This document shows, in pieces, positions 1 through 10,267 of a stretch of DNA of 43,728 bases. Source of the stretch: Oceanospirillales bacterium (GTDB taxonomy: Bacteria; Pseudomonadota; Gammaproteobacteria; Pseudomonadales; Balneatricaceae); the NCBI GenBank assembly GCA_018223185.1, contig JAAEYW010000033.1, positions 1 to 43,728 on the forward strand, in the 5' to 3' direction. How positions within the stretch are numbered: position 1 is the first letter of the stretch; every line of letters starts with the position of its first letter. The notes under the pieces were generated by a model, which saw only the letters and a program-made list of their open reading frames with translations, did not search any database and had not been told where the DNA came from. A program made the position numbers and the translations under genes.

Positions 1-55
1 TCGTTAAGCGATTTTACTCACATAATGCGGTGTCCAAAACTACCGGTGCAGATCA
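1..55 (-). mobile_element. Left end of an IS3-family insertion sequence (partial)
   Basis: Read on the minus strand, the interrupted gene stops matching a binding-protein reading frame at a segment beginning TGATCTGCACCGGTAG and continuing TTTTGGACACC. This matches, with several mismatches, the segment at the other edge of the window (TGATCTGCCCCAGTAAAAG then TGGACACC). Terminal TG and a TGGACACC core 20 to 28 bases inside are typical of IS3-family inverted repeats. No transposase start codon is visible before the window ends, so this would be the promoter-side end, with the element extending leftward. Family assignment rests on the repeats and on the transposase tail seen at the opposite edge. 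Confidence 0.65.
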
Positions 56-669
56 GAGCCCCAGGACAGCATAATAGGAGCCCAGGCATAAGGGATCCAC
101 TCTGTGTTATCATGCGCTCGCATATCAAATGGGTATTTATAGTTTCCGGTTGCTTTCACTGCATCAAGAAACGCCATAAACTCATTTTTTGTCCATGGCT
201 GTTCCATGGTCGGATAACGAGCGCCTATTTGCTGGATAAGCATCTTGCTGGTAAACAAAGCTAAAGACACATCCAACGGACCGACAGAATAAACTGTACC
301 ATTGTAAGTTCCCTTTCCTGATGCATTAATGGACTGCAACATGCCATCATCAAGCAGTCCTTCCAGTGGACGAATAAATCCATTCCATGCAAAATCAGGT
401 ACAAGTGGTTGATCGATTTCAATCACGCAAGGAAGAAGCCCCGCCTGAGCGGCAGCCTTGATAGATAAAGTATAGGAGGCTTCAGGAATGAAGTCTGGCA
501 AGACCTGCCATTCATTCTGACTATCGTTAAACCTTTGAATGGCGGCTAAAGATGCAGTGATTTCAACATCACTGGCCTGATGTCGCCAAAGTGCTATCTG
601 CCGAGGAGCACTGTGCGAAATACCAGGCAAGCACCAGAGCAGCGTTAGCAAAATCGTCACCCATATCAT
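40..669 (-). pseudogene. Extracellular solute-binding protein (sugar type), 3' end removed by IS insertion
   Basis: The product begins with a hydrophobic signal peptide (residues 1-21, cleavage near SHSA) and resembles family 1 extracellular binding proteins of the maltose type: a start of strand and helix followed by motifs such as NGTVYSVGPLDVS and a PWTKNEFMAFLDAV segment. Such proteins are usually about 400 residues, but this frame stops after 209. The last native codons are near base 56, and the remaining residues and the stop codon at 40-42 come from the insertion sequence. A ribosome site (AGGGTGA) precedes the ATG. It lies 18 bases after the Cache-GGDEF-EAL gene and is probably cotranscribed with it. 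The protein may have fed a ligand signal to that enzyme rather than served a transporter, since no permease is visible. It is presumed non-functional here. Confidence 0.75.
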
Positions 670-687
670 AACAACTTCACCCTAATT

Positions 688-3216
688 TTATAGCTGACTA
701 ATGTGAGTATTACTGACTCTTTTCTCAGATTGATTGAAGAATTTTTCAGCCAACCGCTCTATTTCTAAAGGTTTATCCAGATAAAAACCTTGTACCAGAT
801 CACACTTATAGGTGATTAGTTTTTGCAGCTGAGAGTGTGTTTCCACACCCTCAGCAACAACAACCAGACCATACAAACGCCCAATCTCAATAATCATACG
901 AACCAGCATGTCGCTTTGATAATTGTCCAGGAACTTGCTGATAAACGAGCGATCAATCTTTATTTCGGTCAGCGGCAAACCATTTATATAACTAAGTGAG
1001 GAGTAACCTGTTCCAAAATCATCCAGAGATAAACCAAAGCCCTGCTCTCTCAATTGAGTAAGTAATGGCTGTACCGCTTCGAAACTATTAATGAAAATAT
1101 TCTCAGTAATTTCTAATGTGATTCGTTGCGGCGCAATGCCTATTTCGGCACATATCTCTATCAACCTGAGACAAAGGTCTGGCTCCATAAGTTGTATAGG
1201 TGAAATATTCACCGACAGTTTGAGTGCATCCTTTCCATTAGCAGACAGAGCGTAAATATCCTCACAGGCGCGGCGAAAAACAAACAATCCAAGATCATTA
1301 ATCAATCCTCTCTCTTCTGCTACCGCAATAAATTCATCTGGAAAAACACAACCCAAAGAGGGATGTTTCCATCTTGCCAGTACCTCAACACTAAGGATTC
1401 TTGTTTCATCACTAGCATTTGCCTGCGGTTGGTAATAAACAGACAAGCCATTATTCTTAATGGCATGCGCTAACTCACGCTCAATTTCTGCTTTTCGTTG
1501 TATCTGTTCATTAATAGCGCTGCTGTAAAAAAGGGATTGTCCCTTTTTTTCAGCTTTTGACTGATAAAGCACAGTATCCGCCTGACTGATTAAAATTTCC
1601 GGATCCAAACTATCATCAGGAAACATTGAAACGCCAACACTGCAACCAATACAGAGAGACCGGCCTTCTATCTCAAAGGGAATAGACAACGCTTCATGGA
1701 TAAGCGCTACTTTATTCTTAGCCTCGGTTACATCTTTAAGGTTTGAATAGCAAAACATAAACTCATCGCCACCAAACCTGGAGAGGCTGCCATTGCTGCC
1801 CGTCAATAACTCAAACTTTCGGCTAATCACTTCCAGCAGTTGATCGCCGACCTGATGCCCGTAGAGATCGTTCACATTTTTGAAGTTATCCAGGTCCACA
1901 AACATTACCGCTAACTTATTGTTAGCTGAATGACTCAATTTAATACCTTTTTTTATCTCCTCTAACATAAGAAAATGATTAGGCAGATTAGTTAAGGCAT
2001 CATGCAATGCCATATATTCCATTTTATTTTTTGTATCATTGAGTTCGTTAAAATCTTCCTCCATTTTCCTTTTAAACATTTCGAAACGCCTGGCAATCAA
2101 ATGCCCTACGTACCAGGAGCAACCAGTAAGTAACAACATTGAAACGATAGAAAGAGAGATCAACTGGTTTAAGCTTTGTTGATTGGAACTGTCAAGTGCC
2201 TCCTCTTTTTTCTGTAAACGCCTTTCAAAACTCTGAGTACTGAATCCGGTACCAATAATCCAGTCCCACTCTTTTATTTCCTTAAAATAACTAACCTGCT
2301 CTAGCGCGACGTCGCCACTTAATGTCAGTGGCTTAGACGAGCGAACATAACCACTTCCGTTACGAATCTGATCCATAATTTTTTGAAAAAATTCGCTCCC
2401 CAGCGGTTTACCAACCTCCATGTTTAATCCTACAAAATCATCTCGATGATGAGCTAACAGTGTTCCTTTTTTATCTAATACGAAGAAGTAACCACCTTCT
2501 CCATACTCATACCCTGAAAACCAGTTAAGCAGACCCTCTTTGACACTTTCTTCAAAGTCAGCGAAGTATTCACCCGTTCCAATCGACCAGCCAAACGGTT
2601 CAAATCGCTTAATAAAACCAATTTTTTCAAACTCTGAACTTCCGGCCTGTCCTGGCTTTTTAAAGCGCCAGTTTAAATATCCCTCACTTTTGTCGTTCGT
2701 TATATCCAGCATTTTACGGAAGGTTAAATTTCCACTGTCGTCATGGATATCTAAATTGATCTTTCCCTCAATGTAAGGGTTAGCAGCATTCAAAATGGTT
2801 GTTCCATCGCTATCCAGAATAAAAAAGTAACCTCTTCCACCAAAAAATCGAATCGGTCTGAGTGCTTCAGTAATAAGCTTTCCCACTTCAGCTTTTGGTT
2901 TATCTATATTCTGTGCAAAAATGTAATTCGCGATACCATAAGCTTCATAGACACGCTGTTTTGCGCTCTCTCTCAGGTCGTTCTCTATTTTGTGTTTTTG
3001 CAGAATGATGTGTTTATATACTTGAGAGACCTCAGAAAGAATCATCTCTTTCTGCTGGAAGATAAGTTCTTCACGAAGGTTTGTGATGCTCTGATCGGCT
3101 TGAGCGCGCTTATCCTGTATCGCAATCAGGTTAACCGCCAGAGCAAATACTGACACGATCACAACGGGCGCATAGCGGATCAAATTTAGTAGCTGTTTAT
3201 TTTCAAGTGCCGTCAT
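688..3216 (-). CDS. Cache-domain GGDEF-EAL protein (c-di-GMP cyclase/phosphodiesterase)
   Basis: This 842-residue inner-membrane sensor has an N-terminal transmembrane helix (about 13-33), a periplasmic region with two Cache-like repeats (YFFILDSDG and YFFVLDKKG) up to about 345, a second helix near 355-375, then GGDEF (about 405-565) and EAL (about 580-825) domains. The cyclase signature GGDEF is intact near residue 480, while the upstream RxxD inhibitory site is not evident. The EAL signature reads EVLARW, keeping the metal-binding glutamate, and [10 protein letters not shown], the ExT motif (LEITEN) and QGFYL are present. Both activities are therefore possible. The start is an ATG preceded by AAGG. 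It is followed 18 bases later by the truncated binding-protein gene, which suggests the two acted together in ligand sensing. Confidence 0.92.
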   Translation of the reverse strand: MTALENKQLLNLIRYAPVVIVSVFALAVNLIAIQDKRAQADQSITNLREELIFQQKEMILSEVSQVYKHIILQKHKIENDLRESAKQRVYEAYGIANYIFAQNIDKPKAEVGKLITEALRPIRFFGGRGYFFILDSDGTTILNAANPYIEGKINLDIHDDSGNLTFRKMLDITNDKSEGYLNWRFKKPGQAGSSEFEKIGFIKRFEPFGWSIGTGEYFADFEESVKEGLLNWFSGYEYGEGGYFFVLDKKGTLLAHHRDDFVGLNMEVGKPLGSEFFQKIMDQIRNGSGYVRSSKPLTLSGDVALEQVSYFKEIKEWDWIIGTGFSTQSFERRLQKKEEALDSSNQQSLNQLISLSIVSMLLLTGCSWYVGHLIARRFEMFKRKMEEDFNELNDTKNKMEYMALHDALTNLPNHFLMLEEIKKGIKLSHSANNKLAVMFVDLDNFKNVNDLYGHQVGDQLLEVISRKFELLTGSNGSLSRFGGDEFMFCYSNLKDVTEAKNKVALIHEALSIPFEIEGRSLCIGCSVGVSMFPDDSLDPEILISQADTVLYQSKAEKKGQSLFYSSAINEQIQRKAEIERELAHAIKNNGLSVYYQPQANASDETRILSVEVLARWKHPSLGCVFPDEFIAVAEERGLINDLGLFVFRRACEDIYALSANGKDALKLSVNISPIQLMEPDLCLRLIEICAEIGIAPQRITLEITENIFINSFEAVQPLLTQLREQGFGLSLDDFGTGYSSLSYINGLPLTEIKIDRSFISKFLDNYQSDMLVRMIIEIGRLYGLVVVAEGVETHSQLQKLITYKCDLVQGFYLDKPLEIERLAEKFFNQSEKRVSNTHISQL

Positions 3217-3594
3217 TGAGCCTTACCTACTCTGATATCCGATGTCACTGCCGAGGTCCCTGCTAATGCCCACTAATGCCTGCTACTGAAAAATCGAATT
3301 GATTTCATACAGTATAGACATAAGTCCTCAAGAAATTCTTTGCATATTAAAATTGCAAAGTATTGACAAAGCGTACACAACCAAACTTCACGTAATCATA
3401 TAATTCTATTGTAGATATATTGATCCTGGTCACTTTCACCAGACAATCTGATTCAGGTTTATCTGAGATAACATTCAATCCCTGGTAATAACACACTGAA
3501 GATAAGCATGTGAGCACTCTCTTATTGAATAAATTCGTTATCAATGAGTTAGCAACAACTGTTAAAGTGATCAGCATCTGACAAGGAGACATCT
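3217..3594. other. Divergent intergenic region
   Basis: This 378-base gap separates the minus-strand GGDEF-EAL gene from the plus-strand TSUP gene and should carry both promoters. A perfect TATAAT lies at 3399-3404 on the plus strand, but a TTGACA at 3363-3368 is about 30 bases away, too far to be its partner. A short direct repeat (CTAATGCC, twice within 20 bases) lies near 3262-3281. A weak minus-strand open frame at 3347-3592 has no family resemblance and is not called as a gene. I see nothing else definite. Confidence 0.4.
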
Positions 3595-4347
3595 ATGGAG
3601 CTGGACCTGACACTCATTCTGCTATTCGTTCTGACCGGCCTTGGAGCAGGTATAATTGATGCGATAGCTGGAGGTGGTGGAATGATTACTCTGCCGGTGC
3701 TGCTGGCATCAGGAATGAGCCCGGTCGAGGCGCTGGCGACCAATAAGCTTCAGGGAAGTTTTGGCACATTCGCAGCCTCAGTCTACTTTATTCGTAAAAG
3801 GCTGGTCGACCTGACTCAGATGAAACTGATGATTCTCTGTACCTTCATCGGTGCGGTGTCAGGCACTGTGATTGTGCAACAGCTGGACACAACGCTACTG
3901 GCATCAGTTATGCCGCTTCTGCTGGTAGCCATTGCACTGTACTTCATGTTTTCAAAGCGGATTGGTGATCTGGACCGTGACCGGAAAATCAGTAACCCTC
4001 TGTTTGCCTTCCTGTTTACAACAGCAATCGGGTTTTATGATGGTTTTTTCGGGCCGGGAACAGGAACGTTCTTTGCGCTCGCGTTTGTATCACTGCTCGG
4101 CTTCAGCATGTCACGGGCAACCGCCCATACTAAGATACTGAACTTTACCTCCAATCTGGCTTCGCTGATTTTCTTCGCGCTGGGAGGCAATATACTCTGG
4201 CTGGCGGGATTTATTATGGCGACCGGACAACTGATCGGGGGCCAGATAGGTGCACACATGGTGGTTAATCAGGGCTCTCGCCTGATCAGACCGCTGGTGG
4301 TGGTTGTAACGCTGATAATGTCTGTCAAACTACTTCTGGATCAATAG
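3595..4347 (+). CDS. TSUP family (TauE/SafE-like) membrane permease
   Basis: The 250-residue product is almost entirely hydrophobic, with about eight transmembrane segments in two halves. Characteristic features are the early glycine-rich segment GLGAGIIDAIAGGGGMI followed by LPVLLASGMSPVEALATNKLQG, and the second-half repeat FYDGFFGPGTGTFF, both hallmarks of the sulfite exporter TauE/SafE (TSUP) family. Members export or import sulfite, sulfoacetate, thiosulfate or other small anions, and the substrate cannot be deduced here. A strong ribosome site (AAGGAG) lies seven bases before the ATG. It stands alone on the plus strand, convergent with the chemoreceptor gene. Confidence 0.9.
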   Translation: MELDLTLILLFVLTGLGAGIIDAIAGGGGMITLPVLLASGMSPVEALATNKLQGSFGTFAASVYFIRKRLVDLTQMKLMILCTFIGAVSGTVIVQQLDTTLLASVMPLLLVAIALYFMFSKRIGDLDRDRKISNPLFAFLFTTAIGFYDGFFGPGTGTFFALAFVSLLGFSMSRATAHTKILNFTSNLASLIFFALGGNILWLAGFIMATGQLIGGQIGAHMVVNQGSRLIRPLVVVVTLIMSVKLLLDQ

Positions 4348-4408
4348 CAGTACTGCCGGAATAAGTGACAAAGTCAGCTACATGACGAGGCTTAACTGAG
4401 AATCACCC

Positions 4409-4445
4409 AGCTCTGTGAATCAGACTAATACTGGTTCACAGAGCT
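4409..4445. terminator. Hairpin between convergent genes
   Basis: AGCTCTGTGAA (4409-4419) and TTCACAGAGCT (4435-4445) form a perfect 11-base stem with a 15-base loop, placed between the ends of the convergent TSUP and chemoreceptor genes. Position and symmetry suit a bidirectional terminator, but neither strand shows a good T-tract, so the role is inferred. Confidence 0.4.
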
Positions 4446-4471
4446 TTGCGAGCAGACCTCAATAAGAATAC

Positions 4472-6472
4472 TTAAGAGATTTTGAAAGAGTTAGAAAGTG
4501 TTTGTAGCTGACTGGCCAATCGAGCCTGCTCATCTGCGGCGGTGGCGATCTGATTACCTCCTTCAATCCCCTGATTTGCGAGTTCATTAATACTTCTGAC
4601 GTTATTGGCCAGATCGCTTGTCACGGATACCTGTTCTTCTGCAGCAGTTGCAATTTGCAGGCACATAGTATTAATTAAATTTATCTCCTGCTGAATTTCA
4701 ATCAGCTTCTTTTCCATCATATTGGTTTGTCCAACGGTCTTCTCTGCATCCTCTGCACATTTTTCAATGGTATTCGAAACCGCGCCTGCGCTCGTCTGAA
4801 AGTTGCCCACAATTCTTTCGATATCCGCTGTAGAACTCTGCGTCCGTTGAGCCAGTGTTCTGACTTCATCTGCAACGACAGCAAAGCCACGTCCCTGTTC
4901 GCCTGCTCTCGCGGCTTCGATTGCAGCATTTAACGCCAGCAGGTTTGTTTGCTCCGCGACACTTTTTATAACATCGACAATCGCAGAGATTTCATTACTA
5001 TCCTCTTTCAGACGGGTGACCGACTGGTTAGCCTGACCCATGTCATCTGCCAGTTGATTCATGTAACCCACAGTCTCAGTCACAATATTAACGCCATCGG
5101 AGGTTAGATTGGTTACATGACTGGCCGCTTCAGAAGTTGTCATGGTATTCGTTGCAACTTCCTGAGCGGTCGCTGACATTTCCTCAGTCGCTGAAGCCAC
5201 CAGAGTGGTCTCATCACGCTGACGCTCCAGTCCCTGCAGGTTACGATCTACCGTTGTTGATGTTTCTTCTGCAGCTGCAGCCAACTGAACACTGCCTCGG
5301 TCTATCTCGCCGATTGCCGTTTTAAATGTTGCCAGCATGTCATTAAAATGTCCGGCACCAATACCCAGCTCATCCTGCGTTATAATTTCGACACCTGCAG
5401 TCAGGTTTTTGGTCTGTTGTACCTCGTCCATAGCACCAACAAGCGAGTTTAGCTGCCCGGTTAGCAGGCGAATAATCGATATGGCTAATAATACCGCTAA
5501 GATAATGATCACCAGAGTCACGGCACTCACGAATAGAATCGAGTTATTCGCAGATGTTTTCTGCTGAGAAGTCAGCATTAACAGATCCGCTGATAACTTA
5601 TCTTCCACTATTTTTAACTGATTAATCCGCGCTGTTGCCTGCTTGAACCAATCAATTGCATTAACATTAAATCCACCGCTTAATGCGTGATTAAACGCGA
5701 TCTCCCGCATCCGCTCTACGTCACGAACGGCAGCATGATCCATAGACTGAGTGTAGAACTGTCTCGGCTCAGGTAATGAAAATTTAGTAAAATTATCAAG
5801 ATAGGCCGATTGCTCAGTGACCAGCTGAATAAAGCGCTGGTACATCCCCGGAGCAAACTGATCGGCGCTAAACGTGTTACTTAACACCGCCCGTTCAATA
5901 CCGGCGCGTTCTTTGGCCTGCAAAAAGTTGTAATATGCTGATAACTTAGTTGCCAGCAATGCATTCCCAGCCAGATGAGCCACCCGATAACTGACAGACA
6001 AAAGTAAACTGTTCAGGTGGGTGTAAAAACCCAGCGCATCCTTGAGCGGAATTTCCTGACGGTCAACCTGACGGCGAATTTCATCCAGTCGACTCATTTG
6101 TGCAGAGATATCCTGCAATATTCCACTCACCTCATCACTTTCCAGTTGAAGTAAGGTTTTTTGAAGGAAATCTATCCGCGACTGAGCCACTCTGGAAGTA
6201 CTCTGCCGCTGCTGAGCAAGAAAGTCTTTAAATTCAGCACCTTTAGACCCGATAAAGCCTGCTGTCGCGCCCCGCTCCTTTTGCAACTCATGAACTAAAA
6301 GACTGTTTTCAGCAGTAATTTCAACCAGAATTCCGATATTTTCTGCATTCTGACTTTGCTTGAAGCCCTGAAAAATATCCAGACCGGAAAACACAATCAG
6401 GCCCAGGAAAGAGGGCAATACCAGCAATAGAATTTTGTGCCTGAACATTAATCGCTTTAAAAAATATAACAT
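4472..6472 (-). CDS. Methyl-accepting chemotaxis protein with NIT sensor domain
   Basis: The 666-residue product has a first transmembrane helix (about 9-30), a periplasmic helical domain, a second helix (about 313-335), HAMP (about 336-390) and a long cytoplasmic methyl-accepting coiled coil. The periplasmic part carries [16 protein letters not shown] and the later [17 protein letters not shown], which match the NIT domain associated with nitrate/nitrite sensing. The signalling tip [20 protein letters not shown] is fully conserved, so it should couple to CheW/CheA at the cell pole. No C-terminal CheR-binding pentapeptide is visible. A start at 6472 is chosen over one eight codons upstream because AAAGGAG lies directly before it. 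It is monocistronic and bounded by hairpins. Confidence 0.92.
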   Translation of the reverse strand: MLYFLKRLMFRHKILLLVLPSFLGLIVFSGLDIFQGFKQSQNAENIGILVEITAENSLLVHELQKERGATAGFIGSKGAEFKDFLAQQRQSTSRVAQSRIDFLQKTLLQLESDEVSGILQDISAQMSRLDEIRRQVDRQEIPLKDALGFYTHLNSLLLSVSYRVAHLAGNALLATKLSAYYNFLQAKERAGIERAVLSNTFSADQFAPGMYQRFIQLVTEQSAYLDNFTKFSLPEPRQFYTQSMDHAAVRDVERMREIAFNHALSGGFNVNAIDWFKQATARINQLKIVEDKLSADLLMLTSQQKTSANNSILFVSAVTLVIIILAVLLAISIIRLLTGQLNSLVGAMDEVQQTKNLTAGVEIITQDELGIGAGHFNDMLATFKTAIGEIDRGSVQLAAAAEETSTTVDRNLQGLERQRDETTLVASATEEMSATAQEVATNTMTTSEAASHVTNLTSDGVNIVTETVGYMNQLADDMGQANQSVTRLKEDSNEISAIVDVIKSVAEQTNLLALNAAIEAARAGEQGRGFAVVADEVRTLAQRTQSSTADIERIVGNFQTSAGAVSNTIEKCAEDAEKTVGQTNMMEKKLIEIQQEINLINTMCLQIATAAEEQVSVTSDLANNVRSINELANQGIEGGNQIATAADEQARLASQLQTLSNSFKIS

Positions 6473-6496
6473 CGTCACTCCTTTAAACTCACACAT

Positions 6497-6540
6497 GCTA
6501 TTGCAACAGGTCTACTCTCTTCGGAGAGGTCGCCAATAGC
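6497..6540 (-). promoter_or_regulatory. Nested hairpin in the chemoreceptor 5' leader
   Basis: An outer inverted repeat GCTATTG (6497-6503) and CAATAGC (6534-6540) encloses an inner perfect stem CTCTC (6515-6519) and GAGAG (6524-6528) around a four-base loop. On the plus strand the inner loop reads C-TTCG-G. On the minus strand, the strand that would be transcribed into the chemoreceptor mRNA, the loop is CGAA. The structure ends about a dozen bases before the ribosome site and could influence translation or mRNA stability. Function is inferred. Confidence 0.35.
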
Positions 6541-6707
6541 TCCTGATCGCGATATAACGCTACTTCAAACTCGAATTTTAATCACAGCATATTAGCCAAT
6601 GTGATCTCTGGAGGAAATACTCCAAAAGTGATAACCGCCAAAATAGAATCTGATATTTTATACTTTTGTCCAACGGGGAACTGCTGTATTGATAACTGAA
6701 ACCCGAT

Positions 6708-6722
6708 TCACTTTTAAAGTGA
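6708..6722. promoter_or_regulatory. Perfect palindrome, possible operator
   Basis: TCACTTTTAAAGTGA is a 15-base perfect palindrome (seven-base arms around one base). It lies between the formaldehyde-operon terminator and the upstream region of the chemoreceptor gene, where a dimeric regulator could bind. There is no further evidence for a role. Confidence 0.25.
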
Positions 6723-6752
6723 CATAATCAACCTCGCGGGATAAATACAAAT

Positions 6753-6776
6753 AAAAAAAGGGCTCATAAAGAGCCC
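6753..6776 (-). terminator. Rho-independent terminator of the frmA-fghA operon
   Basis: On the minus strand GGGCTC, a five-base loop and GAGCCC are followed directly by seven T residues. The hairpin lies 34 bases after the fghA stop codon, in the correct orientation to end the formaldehyde operon transcript. Confidence 0.92.
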
Positions 6777-6810
6777 CAAAACATACCTCAACAAACACAT
6801 CTTATCGTTA

Positions 6811-7653
6811 TCAGTCAGCAACCAGATAACGATGGTGAAACTTAAGCTGTGCTTCAATAAAACTGGCAATGAAGTAATAGCTGTGATCATAACCCTCATG
6901 CTGTTCAAGTTGCAGCGGGTAAGCGGATTCTGCCGCAGCAGATAGCAGTTTTTCCGGCTGTAACTGCTCTGCCAGAAAGTCATCCGCCATTCCCTGATCA
7001 ACACGGGTTGGCAGGTGCACAGGGTTATTGCGCAACAGCACCGTTGTATCATACTGCTGCCAGCTGTTCTCATCCGCGCCAAGGTAGGCGGTGAAAGCTT
7101 TACGCCCCCAGGGACAGTTGACAGGATTGCTGATCGGACTGAACGCAGAAACTGAGGTATAACGCCCTGGATTACGCAGACTGATCATCAGCGCTCCATG
7201 CCCGCCCATTGAGTGCCCGGCGATTGCACGCTTCTCTGATACAGGAAAAGTAGCCTCTATCAGAGTTGGCAGCTCCTCAACGACGTAATCATACATCCGG
7301 TAATGCTCTTTCCAGGGCTTTTCAGTCGCATTGACATAGAAACCGGCTCCCTGACCCAGATCATAACCATCATCGTTCGCAACATTCTCACCACGAGGGC
7401 TGGTATCCGGTGCCACAATGACGATACCCAGCTCTGCCGCTACCCGCTGTGCTCCGGCTTTCTGCATGAAATTCTCATCGGTGCAGGTTAATCCGGATAA
7501 CCAGTACAGCACAGGCAACTTCTCACCACTCTGCGCCTGCGGCGGCAGATAGATGGCAAAACGCATGGTCACACCAAGAGCCGATGACTTATGGTTATAC
7601 TGTTTATGCCATCCGCCAAAGCTCTTCGTCTGGCTTACAAGTTCAAGACTCAT
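6811..7653 (-). CDS. fghA: S-formylglutathione hydrolase
   Basis: This 280-residue serine esterase hydrolyses S-formylglutathione to formate and glutathione, the second step of glutathione-dependent formaldehyde oxidation in the cytoplasm. The start [19 protein letters not shown] and the segment [20 protein letters not shown] are diagnostic of the family. The nucleophile serine lies in [10 protein letters not shown], with a candidate aspartate near DQGMADDFL and histidine in EGYDHSYYF. The usual family length is about 280. The start at 7653 is preferred over a longer upstream frame because the longer version adds 33 residues with no family match, while GAGG precedes the chosen ATG. It follows frmA by 55 bases and ends at a strong terminator. 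Confidence 0.96.
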   Translation of the reverse strand: MSLELVSQTKSFGGWHKQYNHKSSALGVTMRFAIYLPPQAQSGEKLPVLYWLSGLTCTDENFMQKAGAQRVAAELGIVIVAPDTSPRGENVANDDGYDLGQGAGFYVNATEKPWKEHYRMYDYVVEELPTLIEATFPVSEKRAIAGHSMGGHGALMISLRNPGRYTSVSAFSPISNPVNCPWGRKAFTAYLGADENSWQQYDTTVLLRNNPVHLPTRVDQGMADDFLAEQLQPEKLLSAAAESAYPLQLEQHEGYDHSYYFIASFIEAQLKFHHRYLVAD

Positions 7654-7708
7654 AGATGCTTTCCTCAAGGGCTGTCGTCTCTGTGACGACAGCCGTTGTA
7701 GCTGACGG

Positions 7709-8899
<1,191 letters not shown>

Positions 8900-8907
8900 T
8901 TAATGAA

Positions 8908-8931
8908 AACAAGATAATCTATCTGTTTGTT
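8908..8931. promoter_or_regulatory. Candidate LysR-type operator between frmA and the regulator
   Basis: A perfect inverted repeat AGATA (8912-8916), ATC, TATCT (8920-8924) is flanked by AACA on the left and TGTT on the right with one extra base, and TTAA occurs on both outer sides. Interrupted dyads of this kind between divergent genes are typical LysR-type binding sites. The regulator gene starts 25 bases to the right, so it could both repress itself and control frmA-fghA. Confidence 0.4.
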
Positions 8932-8956
8932 AATATACTTTTACGAGAATGTAACA

Positions 8957-9826
8957 ATGAATCGCTGGGAAGGGGTTTCTGAACTGATTGCTGTCACAGA
9001 AACAACAAGCTTTACTGCCGCCGCGAAGCGTCTTGGCATATCTACGGCTCAGGTCAGTCGTCAGATCAGCGCGCTGGAAAACCGTTTGGGGACAAAATTG
9101 TTCTATCGCACCACCCGGAAGGTTACCGCAACGGAGGCGGGCGAAACCTATTATCAATACTGTCGGCAGCTACTGAACGGTCTGGAAGAAGCGGAACGGG
9201 CGGTGAATAATCTTCAGAACACCCCCCGGGGGAAACTCAGGATTACCGCTCCGGCCACTTATGGCGAACAAAAAATCGCCCCTTTAATCAACGACTTTAT
9301 CAGCCTCTACCCGGAACTGGAGGTACAGTGTCATCTGACCAATCAGACCATCGACCTGGTGGCATCCGGGTATGATCTGGCCATCCGTCTGGGTAAGCTG
9401 GAAGATTCCAGTATGATCGCGCGGCAGCTCATCTCTCGGAAGCTCTATGTCTGTGCATCGCCTGCGTATCTGACTACCCATGGTGAACCCCATGTGCTGA
9501 ATGAACTGAGTCACCATAACTGTCTGCTCGGCACGCTGGAGTACTGGCGTTTTCTTGAGCATGGACAGGAACGTAACATCAGAGTGAGTGGAAATCTGCA
9601 CTGCAACAGCGGTCAGGCACTGTTGGATGCGGCATTGAAAGGGATAGGGATCGTACAACTGCCCGACTACTATGTCGAACCTTGCCTGGAAAGCGGTGCG
9701 CTGATTTCGTTATTACAAAACTATCAACAATCGAGCGAAGGGGTATGGGCAATCTACCCCCATAATCGTCATCTGTCCTCTAAGGTTCGTATGCTGGTTG
9801 ATCATCTGGCAGAACACCTGAGATAG
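8957..9826 (+). CDS. LysR-family transcriptional regulator, likely of frmA-fghA
   Basis: The 289-residue product has an N-terminal winged helix-turn-helix (MNRWEGVSELIAVTETTSFT, then AAAKRLGISTAQVSRQISALE) and the usual LysR effector-binding domain (from about residue 88). The segment RTTRKVTATEAGETYY matches the linker-helix region. It is transcribed divergently from the formaldehyde operon with a short intergenic region carrying a dyad, so it probably controls that operon, perhaps responding to formaldehyde or its glutathione adduct; this is inferred from position. The start at 8957 is preferred over one ten codons upstream because homologues begin at this motif and GAGAA lies before it. 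Confidence 0.92.
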   Translation: MNRWEGVSELIAVTETTSFTAAAKRLGISTAQVSRQISALENRLGTKLFYRTTRKVTATEAGETYYQYCRQLLNGLEEAERAVNNLQNTPRGKLRITAPATYGEQKIAPLINDFISLYPELEVQCHLTNQTIDLVASGYDLAIRLGKLEDSSMIARQLISRKLYVCASPAYLTTHGEPHVLNELSHHNCLLGTLEYWRFLEHGQERNIRVSGNLHCNSGQALLDAALKGIGIVQLPDYYVEPCLESGALISLLQNYQQSSEGVWAIYPHNRHLSSKVRMLVDHLAEHLR

Positions 9827-9874
9827 GTGTCTGCCCAATGCAGCAAGAAAATAATTTCACAGAATCGCATCTGA

Positions 9875-10267
9875 TTACAGCCGGTTACCCGTCAGAAACT
9901 GCCGATAACGGATGACTTTCTGCTGCTGTCCCTGATCGTCTGTTCGGTATTTATAGTAACGATCACCCACCTGATAAACCCCTCTGCAACTTTCTGCTTT
10001 ATGGTCCATCTGCAGACAGATCTCGTTGTCTTTTATTCTCCATTTCCCCTTACGCGTCTCCCAATACCGCTCCTGCTTCACCTGGCCATTAGCTGCATAA
10101 TAAGTAAAGCTGGTCGAACCATTTATCAGGTTATAGGATTCTACGGTTCGATCGGTAAACAGATGCTGCAACTCGTCCGCTTTTAGCTGAGTGCTTTCAT
10201 CCTTAACCTGACACCCTGAGATAGCGACTATCAGCGCCCCCATCAGTAAAATTTTTCTCTTAATCAT
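9875..10267 (-). CDS. Small lipoprotein, unknown function
   Basis: The 130-residue product has a lipoprotein signal peptide with lipobox ISGC (lipidated cysteine at 19). The mature part has an alternating strand pattern: NLINGSTSFTYYAANGQVKQERYW, spanning about residues 47-70, then a GKWRIKDNEICLQM segment with two later cysteines. This resembles small periplasmic beta-rich domains of the DUF995 type, though that is an impression only. Residue 20 is not aspartate, so outer-membrane sorting is expected. It is the last gene of an eight-gene operon, overlapping the hydrolase gene by four bases (ATGA). Confidence 0.8.
   Translation of the reverse strand: MIKRKILLMGALIVAISGCQVKDESTQLKADELQHLFTDRTVESYNLINGSTSFTYYAANGQVKQERYWETRKGKWRIKDNEICLQMDHKAESCRGVYQVGDRYYKYRTDDQGQQQKVIRYRQFLTGNRL

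Larger units (their letters stand above)
6473..6810. other. Intergenic region between chemoreceptor and fghA
   Basis: This 338-base gap holds the chemoreceptor leader with a nested hairpin (6497-6540), a perfect 15-base palindrome (6708-6722) and the terminator of the formaldehyde operon (6753-6776). A smaller GGAG/CTCC inverted repeat lies near 6611-6624. The chemoreceptor promoter should lie on the minus strand between about 6541 and 6720. No gene is supported in it. Confidence 0.5.

Noticed and set aside
3347-3592. 81-codon minus-strand open frame before the TSUP gene
   Set aside because: No ribosome site of note, no domain, and it covers the region where divergent promoters must lie.
6473-6810. 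c-di-GMP (GEMM) riboswitch in the chemoreceptor leader
   Set aside because: The conserved core sequence was not found; the hairpins seen do not have the expected two-helix arrangement.
6714-7082. 122-codon minus-strand open frame overlapping the 3' part of fghA
   Set aside because: It is in another frame of fghA and runs through the operon terminator.
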